A stretch of 64,000 nt of DNA, taken from contig JAGQKV010000007.1 in assembly GCA_020429915.1 (NCBI GenBank), positions 26,555 to 90,554 on the forward strand. Direction: 5' to 3'. Position 1 is the first letter of the stretch; each line of letters begins with the position of its first letter. Source of the stretch: Candidatus Omnitrophota bacterium. Lineage in GTDB: Bacteria > Omnitrophota > Gorgyraeia > Zapsychrales > Zapsychraceae. Made by a program: the position numbers and the translations under genes. Shown in pieces: positions 17,518 to 29,600 of this stretch. The notes below the pieces were generated by a model. That model was not told where the DNA came from. It ran no database searches and saw only the letters and a program-made list of their open reading frames with translations.

Positions 17518-18547
17518 CGCGGTGATCGTGGCAGGGTTGTTGTTTTACGGCGGTCCGTCCGCCGCATCGGACTTGCAACCCGACGAGCTGGCGACCATCG
17601 CGGTCTTCGAGCGGACCTCACCGTCGGTCGTTTCGATCAAGAACGCGTCTTTGCAGTGGGACTGGTTCTCGGCCAATATTTATGAGATTCCACAGGGCGC
17701 CGGGTCCGGATTCATCTGGGACGAGGAAGGCCATATCGTCACCAACTTTCACGTCATTTACCGCGCCGACCGGATCCACGTGACGTTGTCCGATCAGAAG
17801 ACTTATGACGCCAAGGTGATCGGCATCGCGCCGAACCATGATCTGGCCGTCTTGAAAGTGGACGCGCCCAAGGAGTTGTTGAAACCTATTCCCGTGGGCA
17901 GCTCCCGCGATTTAAAGGTGGGGCAGCGTGCGCTTTCCATCGGTAACCCGTTCGGGCTGGACTATTCGCTCAGCACGGGTGTGGTCAGTGCTTTAGGGCG
18001 GACCATGCGCTCAATCGGCGGTCGGCAGATTTATGACGTCATTCAGACCGACGCGGCAATCAATCCCGGCAACTCCGGGGGGCCGTTGCTTGATTCGTCC
18101 GGAGATCTGATCGGGGTCGCCACCATGATCTACAGCCCGTCCGGGGCATCGGCCGGAGTGGGGTTCGCGATTCCCGTCAATACGGTTAAACGCGTGATCC
18201 CGGAACTCATCGAGTACGGCAAGGTGAAACGCGCCGGGCTGGGCGTGGTCCTTGTCCCCGATGTGTACATGAAACGCTTGGGATTAAAGGGCGCGATGAT
18301 CCTCGAGATGCAACCCGGCGGCGCGGCCGCGCGCGCGGGACTGCGGCCGACCACCCGCAACCGTTACGGGGATGTGGCCTACGGGGATGTGATCGTCTCC
18401 GTCGACAACGAGCCGGTCGGGTCCAATGAGGACCTGGTGGGATACGTAGAGAAAAACAAGACCGTCGGCGACGAGGTGAATATCCGGTTTATGCGCCAGA
18501 ATAAAGAGTTCGGCACGACCGTGACCCTGCAGGAACTGGGCCGTTAG
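17486..18547 (+). CDS. Periplasmic Deg/HtrA serine protease with PDZ domain
   Basis: The frame is open further upstream, but the TTG at 17486 has AAAGGAGA just before it and begins a signal peptide (LSAVIVAGLLFYGGPSAAS), so it is the best start (353 residues). The trypsin-like triad is complete: H in NFHVI (about 88), D in NHDLAVL (about 118), S in NPGNSGGP (about 196). One PDZ domain follows (LGVVLVPDVYMKRLG ... VIVSVDNEPVGS). It degrades misfolded envelope proteins. The start lies inside the Hsp20 gene, so translation is probably coupled. Confidence 0.9.
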   Translation: MLSPCRKRVLSAVIVAGLLFYGGPSAASDLQPDELATIAVFERTSPSVVSIKNASLQWDWFSANIYEIPQGAGSGFIWDEEGHIVTNFHVIYRADRIHVTLSDQKTYDAKVIGIAPNHDLAVLKVDAPKELLKPIPVGSSRDLKVGQRALSIGNPFGLDYSLSTGVVSALGRTMRSIGGRQIYDVIQTDAAINPGNSGGPLLDSSGDLIGVATMIYSPSGASAGVGFAIPVNTVKRVIPELIEYGKVKRAGLGVVLVPDVYMKRLGLKGAMILEMQPGGAAARAGLRPTTRNRYGDVAYGDVIVSVDNEPVGSNEDLVGYVEKNKTVGDEVNIRFMRQNKEFGTTVTLQELGR

Positions 18548-18583
18548 CCGCAACGCGAATGAACACGAAAGGAAAACCGAATC

Positions 18584-20434
18584 ATGACACAGAAGCAAGC
18601 CGAAACCTTTGAATACCAAGCCGAGATGAAGCAGCTGCTGCATCTCATCGTCCATTCCTTGTATACACACCCGGAGGTCTTCCTGCGGGAATTGATCTCC
18701 AACGCCTCCGACGCGTTGAACAAGGTGCGTTACCGTCAGCTCACCGACCAGGAGCTGCTCGACAAGGACAAGGAACTGGCCATCCGCATCACGCTCGACG
18801 CCGAAACCAAGACGTTCAGCATCGAAGACTGCGGGATCGGGATGACCAAAGACGAACTGATCACCAACATCGGGACGGTGGCCCGTTCCGGGACGCTCGA
18901 GTTCCTGCAGAGACTGAAGGAAGACCAAAAGGACACGGGAGATCTGATCGGTCAGTTCGGGGTCGGGTTTTATTCGGTATTCATGGTCACCGATGAGGTC
19001 ACCGTGGAGACCCGCGCCGCGGACAAGGATTCGCAAGGTTATCGCTGGACATCGGCCGGCGAAGGCAGCTACACCGTCGAAGAGATCGACAAGCCGGAAC
19101 GCGGCACCCGGATTACCTTCCAGCTGAAGGACGATCATAAGGACTTTGCCGAGCCCTTCATGATCAAGGAAGTGATCAAGAAGTACTCCAACTTCGCCGA
19201 CTTTCCGATTTACGTCGGGGAAGACAAGGTCAATACGGTCGAGGCGATCTGGCGCAAGAGTGAGAAAGAAGTGAAAGACGAAGAGCGCAATGAGTTTTAC
19301 AAGTTCATCACCAACGACTACGACGATCCGCTGGCCAGCACGCACTTGAACATCGAGGGGGCGGGCGCGTCGTTCAAGGCGCTGCTCTTTATCCCGCGCC
19401 GCGCGCCGTACGACCTGATGCGCACCCAGCAGCACAAGACGTTGCAACTCTACACCAACAAGATCATGATCATGGACGACTGCAAGGACCTGCTGCCGGA
19501 ATATCTGCAGTTCCTGCGTGGGGTCGTCGATACCAGCGACCTGCCGTTGAACGTGTCGCGCGAGGTGGTCCAGAAGACGCAGGCCATGGCCAAGATCAAG
19601 ACAGCGCTGACCGGGAAGGTCCTGCAGTGGCTCAAGCGCATGGCCAACAAAGACACCGAGACATTCCTGCAGTTCTATAAGACCTTCGGCCAGCTTTTCA
19701 AGTCGGGGCTCAATTCCGACTTCGCCAACCGCGACAAGCTGCTTGAATTGCTGCGCTTTGAGACCTCGACGCTGAAAGGCGGCGAGCTGACGTCGTTCAA
19801 GGACTATGTCGGCCGGATGAAGGAAGACCAGAAGGAGATTTACTATCTGACCGGCGACCACCGGGATCACGTGGAGCGTAATCCGAACCTCGAATACTTC
19901 CGCAAGCACGACCTGGAGGTCCTGCTGTTGATCGACCCGGTCGACGCGTTCATCATCCCGGGCATCACGGAGTACGACGGCAAGCCGGTCAAGGCCATCG
20001 ACAAGGATGATCTGGAATTGCCCAAGGCCGCCGGCGACGATGAGAAGAAGGACGACAAACTGTCGGAGTCCCTGCTCGGATTGTTCAAGGATACTCTGAA
20101 AGATAAAGTTGAGGACGTGAAGGTCTCCAAGCGCTTGGTCGACTCGGCCGTCACGCTGGTGACCGGCAAGGACGGCATGGACCGGCAGATGGAGCGGATG
20201 ATGAAGATGATGGGCCAGGATGCGCCTGCGGGCAAGCGCGTGATGGAGGTCAACATCGATCATCCGGTCTTAAAGAATCTGTCCCGTCGTTATTTGGCCA
20301 ACGCCTCGGACCCGATGCTCAAAAAGTGCATCGTGCAGCTCTACGAAAGCGCCCAGCTGATGGACGGCGAACTCCCCAGCCGCGCCGATTACATCAACCG
20401 CATGATGGAGATCATGGAGGAAGCGACGAAGTAA
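18584..20434 (+). CDS. htpG: Molecular chaperone HtpG (Hsp90)
   Basis: A 616-residue protein preceded by GAAAGGA. The GHKL ATPase motifs are intact: ELISNASDALNKVRY (N box), DCGIGMTKDEL (G1), GTVARSGT and GQFGVGFYS (G2). The middle and C-terminal domains follow (VDTSDLPLNVSREVVQ; LYESAQLMDGELP). A cytosolic ATP-dependent chaperone. It lies 37 bp after the Deg gene on the same strand and may be the third gene of the Hsp20-Deg-HtpG unit. Confidence 0.96.
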   Translation: MTQKQAETFEYQAEMKQLLHLIVHSLYTHPEVFLRELISNASDALNKVRYRQLTDQELLDKDKELAIRITLDAETKTFSIEDCGIGMTKDELITNIGTVARSGTLEFLQRLKEDQKDTGDLIGQFGVGFYSVFMVTDEVTVETRAADKDSQGYRWTSAGEGSYTVEEIDKPERGTRITFQLKDDHKDFAEPFMIKEVIKKYSNFADFPIYVGEDKVNTVEAIWRKSEKEVKDEERNEFYKFITNDYDDPLASTHLNIEGAGASFKALLFIPRRAPYDLMRTQQHKTLQLYTNKIMIMDDCKDLLPEYLQFLRGVVDTSDLPLNVSREVVQKTQAMAKIKTALTGKVLQWLKRMANKDTETFLQFYKTFGQLFKSGLNSDFANRDKLLELLRFETSTLKGGELTSFKDYVGRMKEDQKEIYYLTGDHRDHVERNPNLEYFRKHDLEVLLLIDPVDAFIIPGITEYDGKPVKAIDKDDLELPKAAGDDEKKDDKLSESLLGLFKDTLKDKVEDVKVSKRLVDSAVTLVTGKDGMDRQMERMMKMMGQDAPAGKRVMEVNIDHPVLKNLSRRYLANASDPMLKKCIVQLYESAQLMDGELPSRADYINRMMEIMEEATK

Positions 20435-20436
20435 TA

Positions 20437-20507
20437 ATTAGGGATAGACTCCAATTTCCTGCGAATCCGAGCCGCTGAGCGAAATTGGAGTCTGTCTCTA
20501 TTTTTTA
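20437..20507 (+). repeat. REP-like hairpin element acting as htpG terminator
   Basis: A long stem of about 20 bp: AGACTCCAATTT (20446-20457) pairs with AAATTGGAGTCT (20482-20493). The outer flanks pair through G-U wobbles, and TCTCTATTTTTT follows. A related copy with the same ends lies at 47932-48002 and a fragment at 36226-36251, so it is a dispersed element as well as a likely terminator. Confidence 0.75.
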
Positions 20508-20556
20508 TCCGCGAACCGCACTCCCAAAGCGTCAAAAAGCCTTCCAACTGAATTAT

Positions 20557-20584
20557 TTGCATTTCTATATATATTAGTTATACT
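20557..20584 (+). promoter_or_regulatory. Putative promoter of the giant-protein gene
   Basis: TTGCAT (20557-20562), a 16-nt AT-rich spacer and TATACT (20579-20584), about 100 nt upstream of the ATG at 20685. The intervening leader includes a stretch, CCAGATGAGTAC (20623-20634), that also occurs inside the heptamer-palindrome locus D. Confidence 0.45.
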
Positions 20585-20684
20585 ACTGATAGTACTGCAG
20601 TTTCACACCATCCCCAATCCAACCAGATGAGTACACGGAACCCTTGATCAGGCGGGTTTTGCTGTATTTCCCCATTTAACCAAT

Positions 20685-23600
20685 ATGTTCCAAATATTTG
20701 CAAATAAAAGGTTTGTGCCTCTGAGGCGGTTTTGTTGTGCCGTCCTGGGGGCGGTCTTTGCCTGCGGATCGCTGACGCCGCCGGCCACGGCCCAGACCGT
20801 GCCCGCGGTCATTCTGCCGCCGGTCGGGTCCATGGTCCAGACCACCGCCGCCTATCTGCCGGTCACCATGCTCGGCTTGACCGTCCGTCCCGAAGACCCG
20901 CTGCAGCTGGATTTCATCATCGACGGCGGGCAGACCGGCCTGACCGGGGAGGGGTTAAGGCCCGAATCGGCCAAGCTGATCAATTACTTTCTGACCGCCC
21001 TGACCCTGCCCGAAGACCAGTTGTGGGTCAATCTTTCCCCCTATGAAAAAGACCGCATCATACCCGACACCTTATCGCGCACCGAGATGGGCCGCGACAT
21101 GCTCGCGCAGGATTATCTGCTCAAACAGCTGACCGCCTCCCTGATGTACCCGGAAGACGAACTCGGCCGCCGCTTTTGGGACCGCATCATTCAGGAAAGC
21201 TATCAGCGTTACGGCACCACCGACCTGCCGGCCAGCACCTTCAACAAGATCTGGATCATCCCGGAATACGCCAACGTCTACAAGCGCGACGGCAGCGTGT
21301 TCGTGGTCGACAGTCACCTGAGCGTCATGCTGGAAGAAGACTATTTGGCCGCGGCGGGCCACAGCGGCGAGACACCGGGCGATGCCGATGTGCTGGACGA
21401 GGCCACCAAGGAACTCATCCGTGAGATCATGATCCCGGCCATCGAGCGCGAGATCAACACGGGCGAAAACTTCGCCCAGCTGCGCCAGATCTTCAATTCG
21501 ATGATCCTGGCGGTGTGGTACAAAAAGAACCTGAAAGAAAGCCTGCTCGGGCAGGTGTACGCCGACCGCCAACTGGTCAAGGGCGTCGACCACGTCGATC
21601 CGGGATTGAAGCAGGAGATTTACGACCGGTACCTCGCCGCCTTCCGCAAAGGCGTGTTCGATTACGTGAGGGAGGACCTTGATCCGGTCAGCCACGAACC
21701 CGTTCCGCGCAAGTATTTCTCGGGCGGTGTCGCTGCCATCGATCAGGCCCAGATCGCGGAGGTTGACGGTGCGCTGCCGGAAACCTTTGCCGCCAATCTT
21801 CACGACACGTTTACCGTTCGCGTGAATTTAACGACGATCGGGGGGGATCCCGATGCGGCGGAACTCGCCGAAGAAAGGGACTGGTCACAACCACACATCA
21901 CAGCGTCCAGGGACCGGATTGAATCCTTGCTGGCCTTTGAGGCCTCTTTGAACAGATTCTATCCGACTCCGTTGACCGGCGGCTGGTTGGAATCGGAATC
22001 CGATGTGATTGTCACCCGGATCATGCGGTTGCTGGAAACACGGAAGCCCCGCGTGATCACCTCCGATACGCGGAAGTTTGTCGAGGCCCTGGTGACTCAT
22101 TTGCTTGTCAATTCGATGGACGGGTATTTGCAACGGACGGACGGCCTCGGAAACCGGGCTGACGAGTTTGAGTTTACGTTCGATTCGCAGGTGGACGGCG
22201 AAACGCTGGTATTGCGCTTTACGGATAACGGTACGGCGCCTGCTCAAGCGGAAGACACCGCGGCCAAGCAACAGGCGATGCGGCAACAGCGTCCGCGTTT
22301 CGGGGGGCGTGGCCAGGCGCGTTCGTATCATTTGCCGTTTTTATTGCGACAGTTGGGACGCCAGGTCCCCGTTTCGCTTCAGGAGCGCGCGGACGGACAA
22401 CCGGGCACGGTCACGGAACTGCGGGTTTCTCTTACCGACTCAGCCATCCTGATCGACGGCGGCGACATCCCGGCTTTCAAGGATAGTGAAGAAGTTCTCG
22501 CAGATATGCTCGCCGATGGCAACCTGCCGCTGAACGTCAAGCTATGGCACGCCCTGGAGTTCCTGGACCGGGTCCGGCATTGGGTGTCCGAAGGGAACTT
22601 TGTGGATTCGGATACGCTGGATATCTACCGCCGCGCCTTGACGCTCGTCGAACCCCCGCGCCAATATGACGACCGGAATCTGCTGCGCGCTGAGTCCCGG
22701 GGCGGATTGCTGCATGATCTGTACCTGCGGCAGCTCGAGGTCCTGGCGGAGATGGCCGACAGCACCCAGCGGTTGCTGCTGATGGAACCGGAGATCATGC
22801 TGGAAGATTTGGAGACCCGCATCCTGCGGGCGCATCCGCGCGTCGGGATGCTGACCGGCACGCAGTATGTCAGCGTCAAGACGAAGCTGATGAAGCTGTT
22901 GTCCGATCAAAACCGGGTCCAGCATATTTACGACCGTATCGCGACCAAATATCCCATGCGCGAATACGAACGCACCGCGCGTACCGTGCAGTTGTGGGAG
23001 AAACTCGTGCCGGGCGACCGGGACCTTGTTGACTACCTCATTGTCCTGGATAAAGACACGATGCCTTCCGGGGTGGACGGCATGGCCCTGATCCCGGAGG
23101 CCCGGACCCTGGTCGTCAGCGAAGAGGCGTTTATGGACGCCGGCCGCCGCCGCGGCGACATTGAGGTCGAGCATGTCCTTACGGAGAAACAGATTTTGGC
23201 GGTGACCGATGCCATCACGGCGCGGCGGAGCATTAACTTCAGCCAGGCGCGCGCCGGTCTTGACGGGCTGCGTGAGCGTGTGGCGCCGATCTTTACGGAG
23301 CTGTTCGGGGAGGGATCGCCGGTGCCGCGCTTCGCGTATCTGCGGCCGTCGCCCACGGCCCTGGTCGTCGAAATGGACAATGACTCTTTGCTCGCGTTGC
23401 GTGAGTCATCGACAAGGGAGATCACCGAAAAGGTGGCAGCGGCGGACATTGATCGCGAAATTGATTTGAGGGAAGAAGATGACGCCCGTTTCCGCCAACT
23501 GCGCGAACTGTTGCAACGCTATCCGGAATACATCGCCATCAATTTCCATGATGAACTGATCGCCTATCTGACCGGTGGTGTCCTGCGTACCACTAACGTG

Positions 23601-26600
23601 GACGGTCTGCTCGAATATTACCGCCGGAATTATCAGAACGCCCTGTACACCCTGATCGACGCGACGATTGCCGATCAGAATCTGCGCGACGCGCTGCTCC
23701 AGGAGGCGCGGACGGTCCTCAGTCCGCTCAATCCGCGGTGGAGCAAGATCGAAGCGGCCATCCGCGGAAACAAGGCCTTGATCGACCGGCTGGTCGACAA
23801 GAAGGCCAGCCTGATTATCCGCAACGTGACCGGCGGGGAGGTGAATCTGGATGAATCGATGGACGAGGTCCAGCGCATGCTGCTGGAACACCGGGCCTAC
23901 CGCGAGGCCAGCCATGAGCTGAGGGCGGTCCTGCAGTTTATTCCGCCCGGCAAGATGCACCGCCTGTCCGCTCTGGAAGAACGCCTCGATGACGATATCC
24001 GTGTCCGCAGGAGCACGCCGACACTCACCGAGAGTATCATCGGAAACGGCACCGGGACGCTGACACCCGGCATAGCGACCGTGCGCGGCTTCGCGCGGAC
24101 CAAAAATGATTTACCGCTGATTGTCCAGGGGATGGGTCAGAGCGTCTGGGTCAGGGAGCACGAAGTCCAGCACGTGATCAACAGCGGATTTACCCTGTAC
24201 ACCTCGGCCGGTTTGAAGACCCCCGGAAGTTTCAACGCGCTGTGGCGGCGGGCGCTGCGGGGCAAGGCGGTTGCCGATGAAGCCCTGACGGTGACCGACG
24301 TCCTGCGGGAGTATCTGCCGGAAGGACGTGTGCCCGAACGGACAAACGTGGGCCGGTTTCAGATCGTGCACGCGCCGTGGCGGACTTCGCCGGACAAGCC
24401 GGATAATTTCTTTGAACACGTCGTTATGCCCTTCGATGAGCGACAGTTTTTCTTTGGCGCGCCGGCGCAACCCGACACCGTGGACTGGCGATTCGACGAG
24501 GATACCGTTTTCTGGGAAGGACAAATCAACGGGACCGGATTGACCTTCATCGAACAACGCTGGCCGTATGCGCTCAATCACTTTCTCATCGTGCCGCAGC
24601 GCGGTGAACACCGGCCGCAGGTTTTGAACGAACAGGACGTGCGGCTGATGATGGACATCGCCCGTTCCGAACCGCTGCCGGGCTTCCGCTTGGCCTTCAA
24701 CAGCCTGAAGGCCGGCGCCTCCATCAATCACCTGCATCTGCACGGCTTGACGGTGCCGGGAGATACCGCCCTTGAACAGGCCGGGTTGACAACGGTGGCC
24801 CGTGTTAAGGACGTCATCGTCAGCCGTGTCGACGGGTACGGCGCGAAGGGTCTCTTTTTTACCGGTGAGACCGTTACCGCGACCGCAGCTGCGGCCTTCG
24901 ATTACATCCATGATTTGCAACAGGCCGATATTGCCCACGCCGTGATCGCCACGCCGCGCGGGATGTATGTGATGCCTGTGCATGGCAACGTCATTACGTC
25001 GTACGGTATGACTTGGTCTTTCTATGAACTTATGGGGTATATTGTGAATGCCGACGCCGGCCGGGACCTGTCCTGGGTCCGCGAGGAGCATATTTTGCAG
25101 GAGATGCGCCGGGTGGCGTTAACGGATAAAGAATTCCGCGCGACCTATCAGGTGCGCTGGGGAGAGGAGGACATCGCGCCTGCGGACGTAGCGATGACCG
25201 CCGCCGAACATGACGAGCAACGTGCGAACGTGGCGCGCATCTATGCGGGAATGGCGGATAACTTTAACGTCACCACCGGACAACCGATGTTTCGGGACAG
25301 CGAACGGGTCGCGGCCATGGCCGGGATGTTCCCCGTCGGCCCCGACGGAGAACGGCGACCGGTGGAAACCGATATTTATTCCGTGGCGCTGATGCAGTTG
25401 CCTCAGGCCATGCGTGACTGGCTGCGGGACGTCCTGGTGGCGGACTGGTTGCAAATCTTCACCGAGACCGATGAAGACATCGATCACTTTATTCCGGAAC
25501 GCGACACCTATCATATCAGCGTGTCGGTGGTCCAGGATCTGGCCGCTCGACCGGATGAGGCGGTCGGAGTGCTCGGCCGACCGGATGAAGGTCTGACCGA
25601 AGACCAGCGGCGGCGGATCACGGAAAATCTGCGCCGGATCATCGCGTCTCAGGACCAGGTCACGCTGGCGCCGGTCGGCGCGCGGCTCGGCCCGGACGGG
25701 ACCCTGATCTTCGTCTTTGAGTACGATCCGGTTCTCTACGAGATTCGCGCCGAGGCGGTGGACGCGGTGCGCGCTCAAAACGCCGCCTTTACCGGGCGTC
25801 CCAAGCCCATGGTGCACGTCACGCTCTCCCGTACACTCAATAATCCGACGGTAACCCCGGGGATGGCTGAAAAGATCGCACGTTTCCGCGACCGCTACGC
25901 TTCGGTCAAGGCCGCCGACATGGGGCTGGAAGGACCGGTCGCCGTCTCGGAACTGGAATTCAGTCACGAAAAACGCTGGATGCACACCGAGATCGGCGCG
26001 TCAGAAGTGATGCCGCTGGGCGGAAGCGATCAGGCCGAACTCGCGCAGTTTCATCCGTTCGATTTGCTCGGGCTTATCGATCTGGACGGACAGCGGCTTA
26101 AGGCGGCTGTTGAGGCGCAGGAAGATGTCAATGCCTACGATGCGCCGCTTGACGAGGAATTGGCCCGGCTGGGATTTACCCGGGAGATGATCATCGAAGA
26201 GATCGTTTCGAAACTCGAACAGCGCCGGACGCTGGACCGATGGGCGGCCACCGACGCCTTGGAACACATCTTACGCGAAGTCCTCGAGAACGCGGTCGAC
26301 GCCTTTATGCAGCGCGCCGATTTCGACGACGAGTTTATGTTCGGTTTCGACGTCCGGTCCCATCCGCGCGGGACCGTCATCCGGTTTCTGGACAACGGAA
26401 CGCCGCTGTTTGTCGCGGAAACCTCAGAAGAGAAACGGGCGCAGAAGAAGGTCTTTCACAACCGTTACGGCGGCAAGCATGCGGGGATGACGATTATCCG
26501 TCATCAGGTCACCGCAAATATTGACAAAAATGCGGAAGTGCAACTGATTGATCTGAACGCGCGTTTTCCCGGGGCCGAGCGGAAGCTTGAATTCTTCACG

Positions 26601-29600
26601 ATGCTCGAAATCCTGCTGCCTGACGATGGGGCCGTACTGGCCGAAGCGCCGGTGAAGTCCGAACCGGGACAATTGACACTGATGTTCCCCGTATTACGCC
26701 GGCTGAAAATAAAGGAGTTTGACAAGGGCAGTCAAACTAGGGTGTTTTCCACCGAGGCTTGGGATTATGTCTTAAAGGTTTTGCCGGCAGAGCCCAACGG
26801 CGTGTTTGTCATTGATAACTACGAACGGTTCCGGCCGTATCTGGGCGGTTTGGTCCCGGCGTATCAGATTGTGCGCCTGCTGGATACCTTCGGTCTGTAT
26901 TTGGAGGAAGCGGTCGTCATGGAAAAGATTTCCGGACCGAATCTTTTCGACGATATCCGCGCCGCTTATGAGGCCGGTGATATGACGGCGGTTGACCGGG
27001 TCCTGGGCGAGTTTACGACCTTGCTGCAAGAGATTTATGACCGCGGCCTGCTGATGCCTGACGTAAAGCTGGTGAATTTCAAAAAGCACGAAGGACATTA
27101 TCAGTTGCTCGACGCGGGGATCGTTCTCGACCCGGCGCAGTTTCGTGACGGCCGCGGGGATATCGAAACGGTCGGCGAATTCTTCATGCAGCGTCATATG
27201 GAAAACCTGCGCGTCCTCGGCGCTGTGGGCGGTTATGAATTGATCAGCCGTTACCGTGACGCGATGGCCGCGATCGGTCTGGCGGACGGCGAAGGTTTTC
27301 TCAAGAAAGTCGGAGAGATACCGGAAAAGATGACGCCGGCCCCGATGCCGGATATTGCCGCCGGTATCGTCCGGTCTTTGCACGCGTTGGCGGACGTTCC
27401 CGCCGAGGTGACCGAGACGGCGGGAGCGGAAGACTCTGCCGTTCTCAGCGAAACGGGCCGTGCCGGACTGTCTGATGAAACGCCTCTGGAAGATCTCGGT
27501 TTCAGCCGGCACAGCGAGCGCGTTCTGCGCGACCACGGCCTGACGACGTTGGGGGTTATTAAGGAACAGCACCGCAGCGGTGTCTTGAATGATATTCCGG
27601 GGATGAAATCTCCGCTCAGTAAAGTGCGGATCGAGATCGACGGACTGATGCTGGATTTGATTTCGGGCACCGAGCCGTCGTTGCCGGCGGTTGCCGAAGA
27701 CTTCGCCGCCGAGGCGGCTGATGAAGTGGTCCGGAATGAAATCGAAGCGGACCCGGCTCTGACACGCGATGAGAAAGATCAGGCGCTGTTGACTTGGCAG
27801 TCGGCCGTCGACATGCTGCGCCATTACCGCAACCGCGCGGTCTTGAGCCTGCCGCCGAAATTTACCAAGCCGGGTCAGCGCGGAATCGTGATGCTGGGCC
27901 ATCTCCATGGACTTCCGTATGAGTCCCAGGAATGGTTGGATGGACTTAGGTATCTGGATGAAGCCCGGAACGGGACTGATCCACAGAAGTGGCAACGGCA
28001 TGTGACCCGTTGGGAAGAATATTTGAACCGGGCGCTGGACGTTCAGTATGCCGGCTTGTTGCAGGTCATCGAACAGGACTATGAACGGGTGAAGACGATC
28101 CTTACAGAGATGACCGATATCCGGCTGGCCGGTGTCGAGTATTCGGTCAAGGAATTTCGCGACCTGATGCCGGAGGCCGAACAGATGGCCGTCTTTCTGC
28201 CGCAGCTGCTGCGCCGGCTCAATTTCCAGTCGCCGGAGAAACGGGCGCAGCAGTTGATGTTGTTCACCTACGGTCCGTTGGTGTATGCGAAGGTCACGGG
28301 TCAGGCGTTTATGCGGGACGTGGAACTGGTACCGATCGACAATCACTTCCTGAAGACAAGCGTCATGGGGGATGTCCGCAAGATCGATGCCGCCCTGGAG
28401 CGGGCGCGGTTCAGTCTTTCTCCCGACGCGAAACGTAGCTACCAGGCCGACGCGCAGGCGATTATCGACCGGCGTTACCGGAAACTACGGCTCGACCGCG
28501 ATCAACACTTCGCGTTGCAGGTCTTAAAGCACACGCGCAAAGGCCAGGCGATGCTGGTCAGTCTGGGAAATCTCCATATCGACGGGGTGGACGCGATCCT
28601 GAAAGGCCGGCGTGTCATGCCGCGGGCGGTGATTGATATGGAGGAGTGGGACGACAAGGCGCCGGAATTGTTCGCCCGCCCGGTCCGGACCGCCGTCGAC
28701 GGAGCTGTATTCGGTACCATCCCGACACTCGGAGGCAACGACGCCCTTGATCTCGATGCCTTTGTGCTTGCCGTGAGCGAGACGTATCAGGACCATTTGC
28801 GCGGGGCCTGGAACGGTTCGCTGAGATTTTATATTCCGTTGTCCGAAACCCGCCGCGACATCGATGACTTTCTGGTGACCGATCCGCGCGACGGACGGCA
28901 GTGGGTTTATCTGGCCGCCCAGACCGGCTCGGAGGCGGGGAAGTCCGAGGCCTACCTGTTGCGCGTCAAAGAAGCGACCCCCACCAAGATCAGATTCGAT
29001 GAGATTATGCTGCAACGGGCCACGGGCTTTATTCCGGTCCAGACCGTTATCGATCAGGGGCTCGCCTTGCCGGGCAGCGCGGAGGTGATCATCAAACAGG
29101 CCGAGCGCTATATGCGCAACATGCGGCCGGTCATGCTCGCCCTGCTGTCCCAGGGAATCGCGAAACCGAAACTGGTCCTGGGTGCGGCGCGCAACAAATT
29201 CGACGATGATATGGTCTTTCTGGCGGTACCCATTGTCGATCCGGCTATTCCCCCCTCGACGTTCGAAGGAATGTATGTCGGTATGCGCGACAACGAACGC
29301 GTGTATATTCCGATGCACGCCGCCGGTGACCGCGGCCCGCATGTGCTGGTGAGGCTGCCGCGTTTGATCAAAATGACAAAGCGGGATCTCGAGGGGTTGG
29401 CCGGAATAATGGCGGCGCAGACGTTCATCGGCCGCCGATTGGGCGCAGATAAGATCGGGCCGGCACTCGCCGGGGCCGGCGTTTCACTCGGCGGTGACGA
29501 AGTCGAGCTCGACACAGACCGCGTCGTGGATAACATTCTTGCCCTGGACAGCGACCGGACCGACAAGGCCTGGCTTCGGCAGGATTTACGCGAGGCGCTG

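Noticed and set aside
18284-20263. 659-codon minus-strand open frame opposite htpG
   Set aside because: It is a mirror of the codon bias of htpG: the plus strand encodes full-length Hsp90, and the antisense product is low-complexity in L, D, H, V with no family motif.
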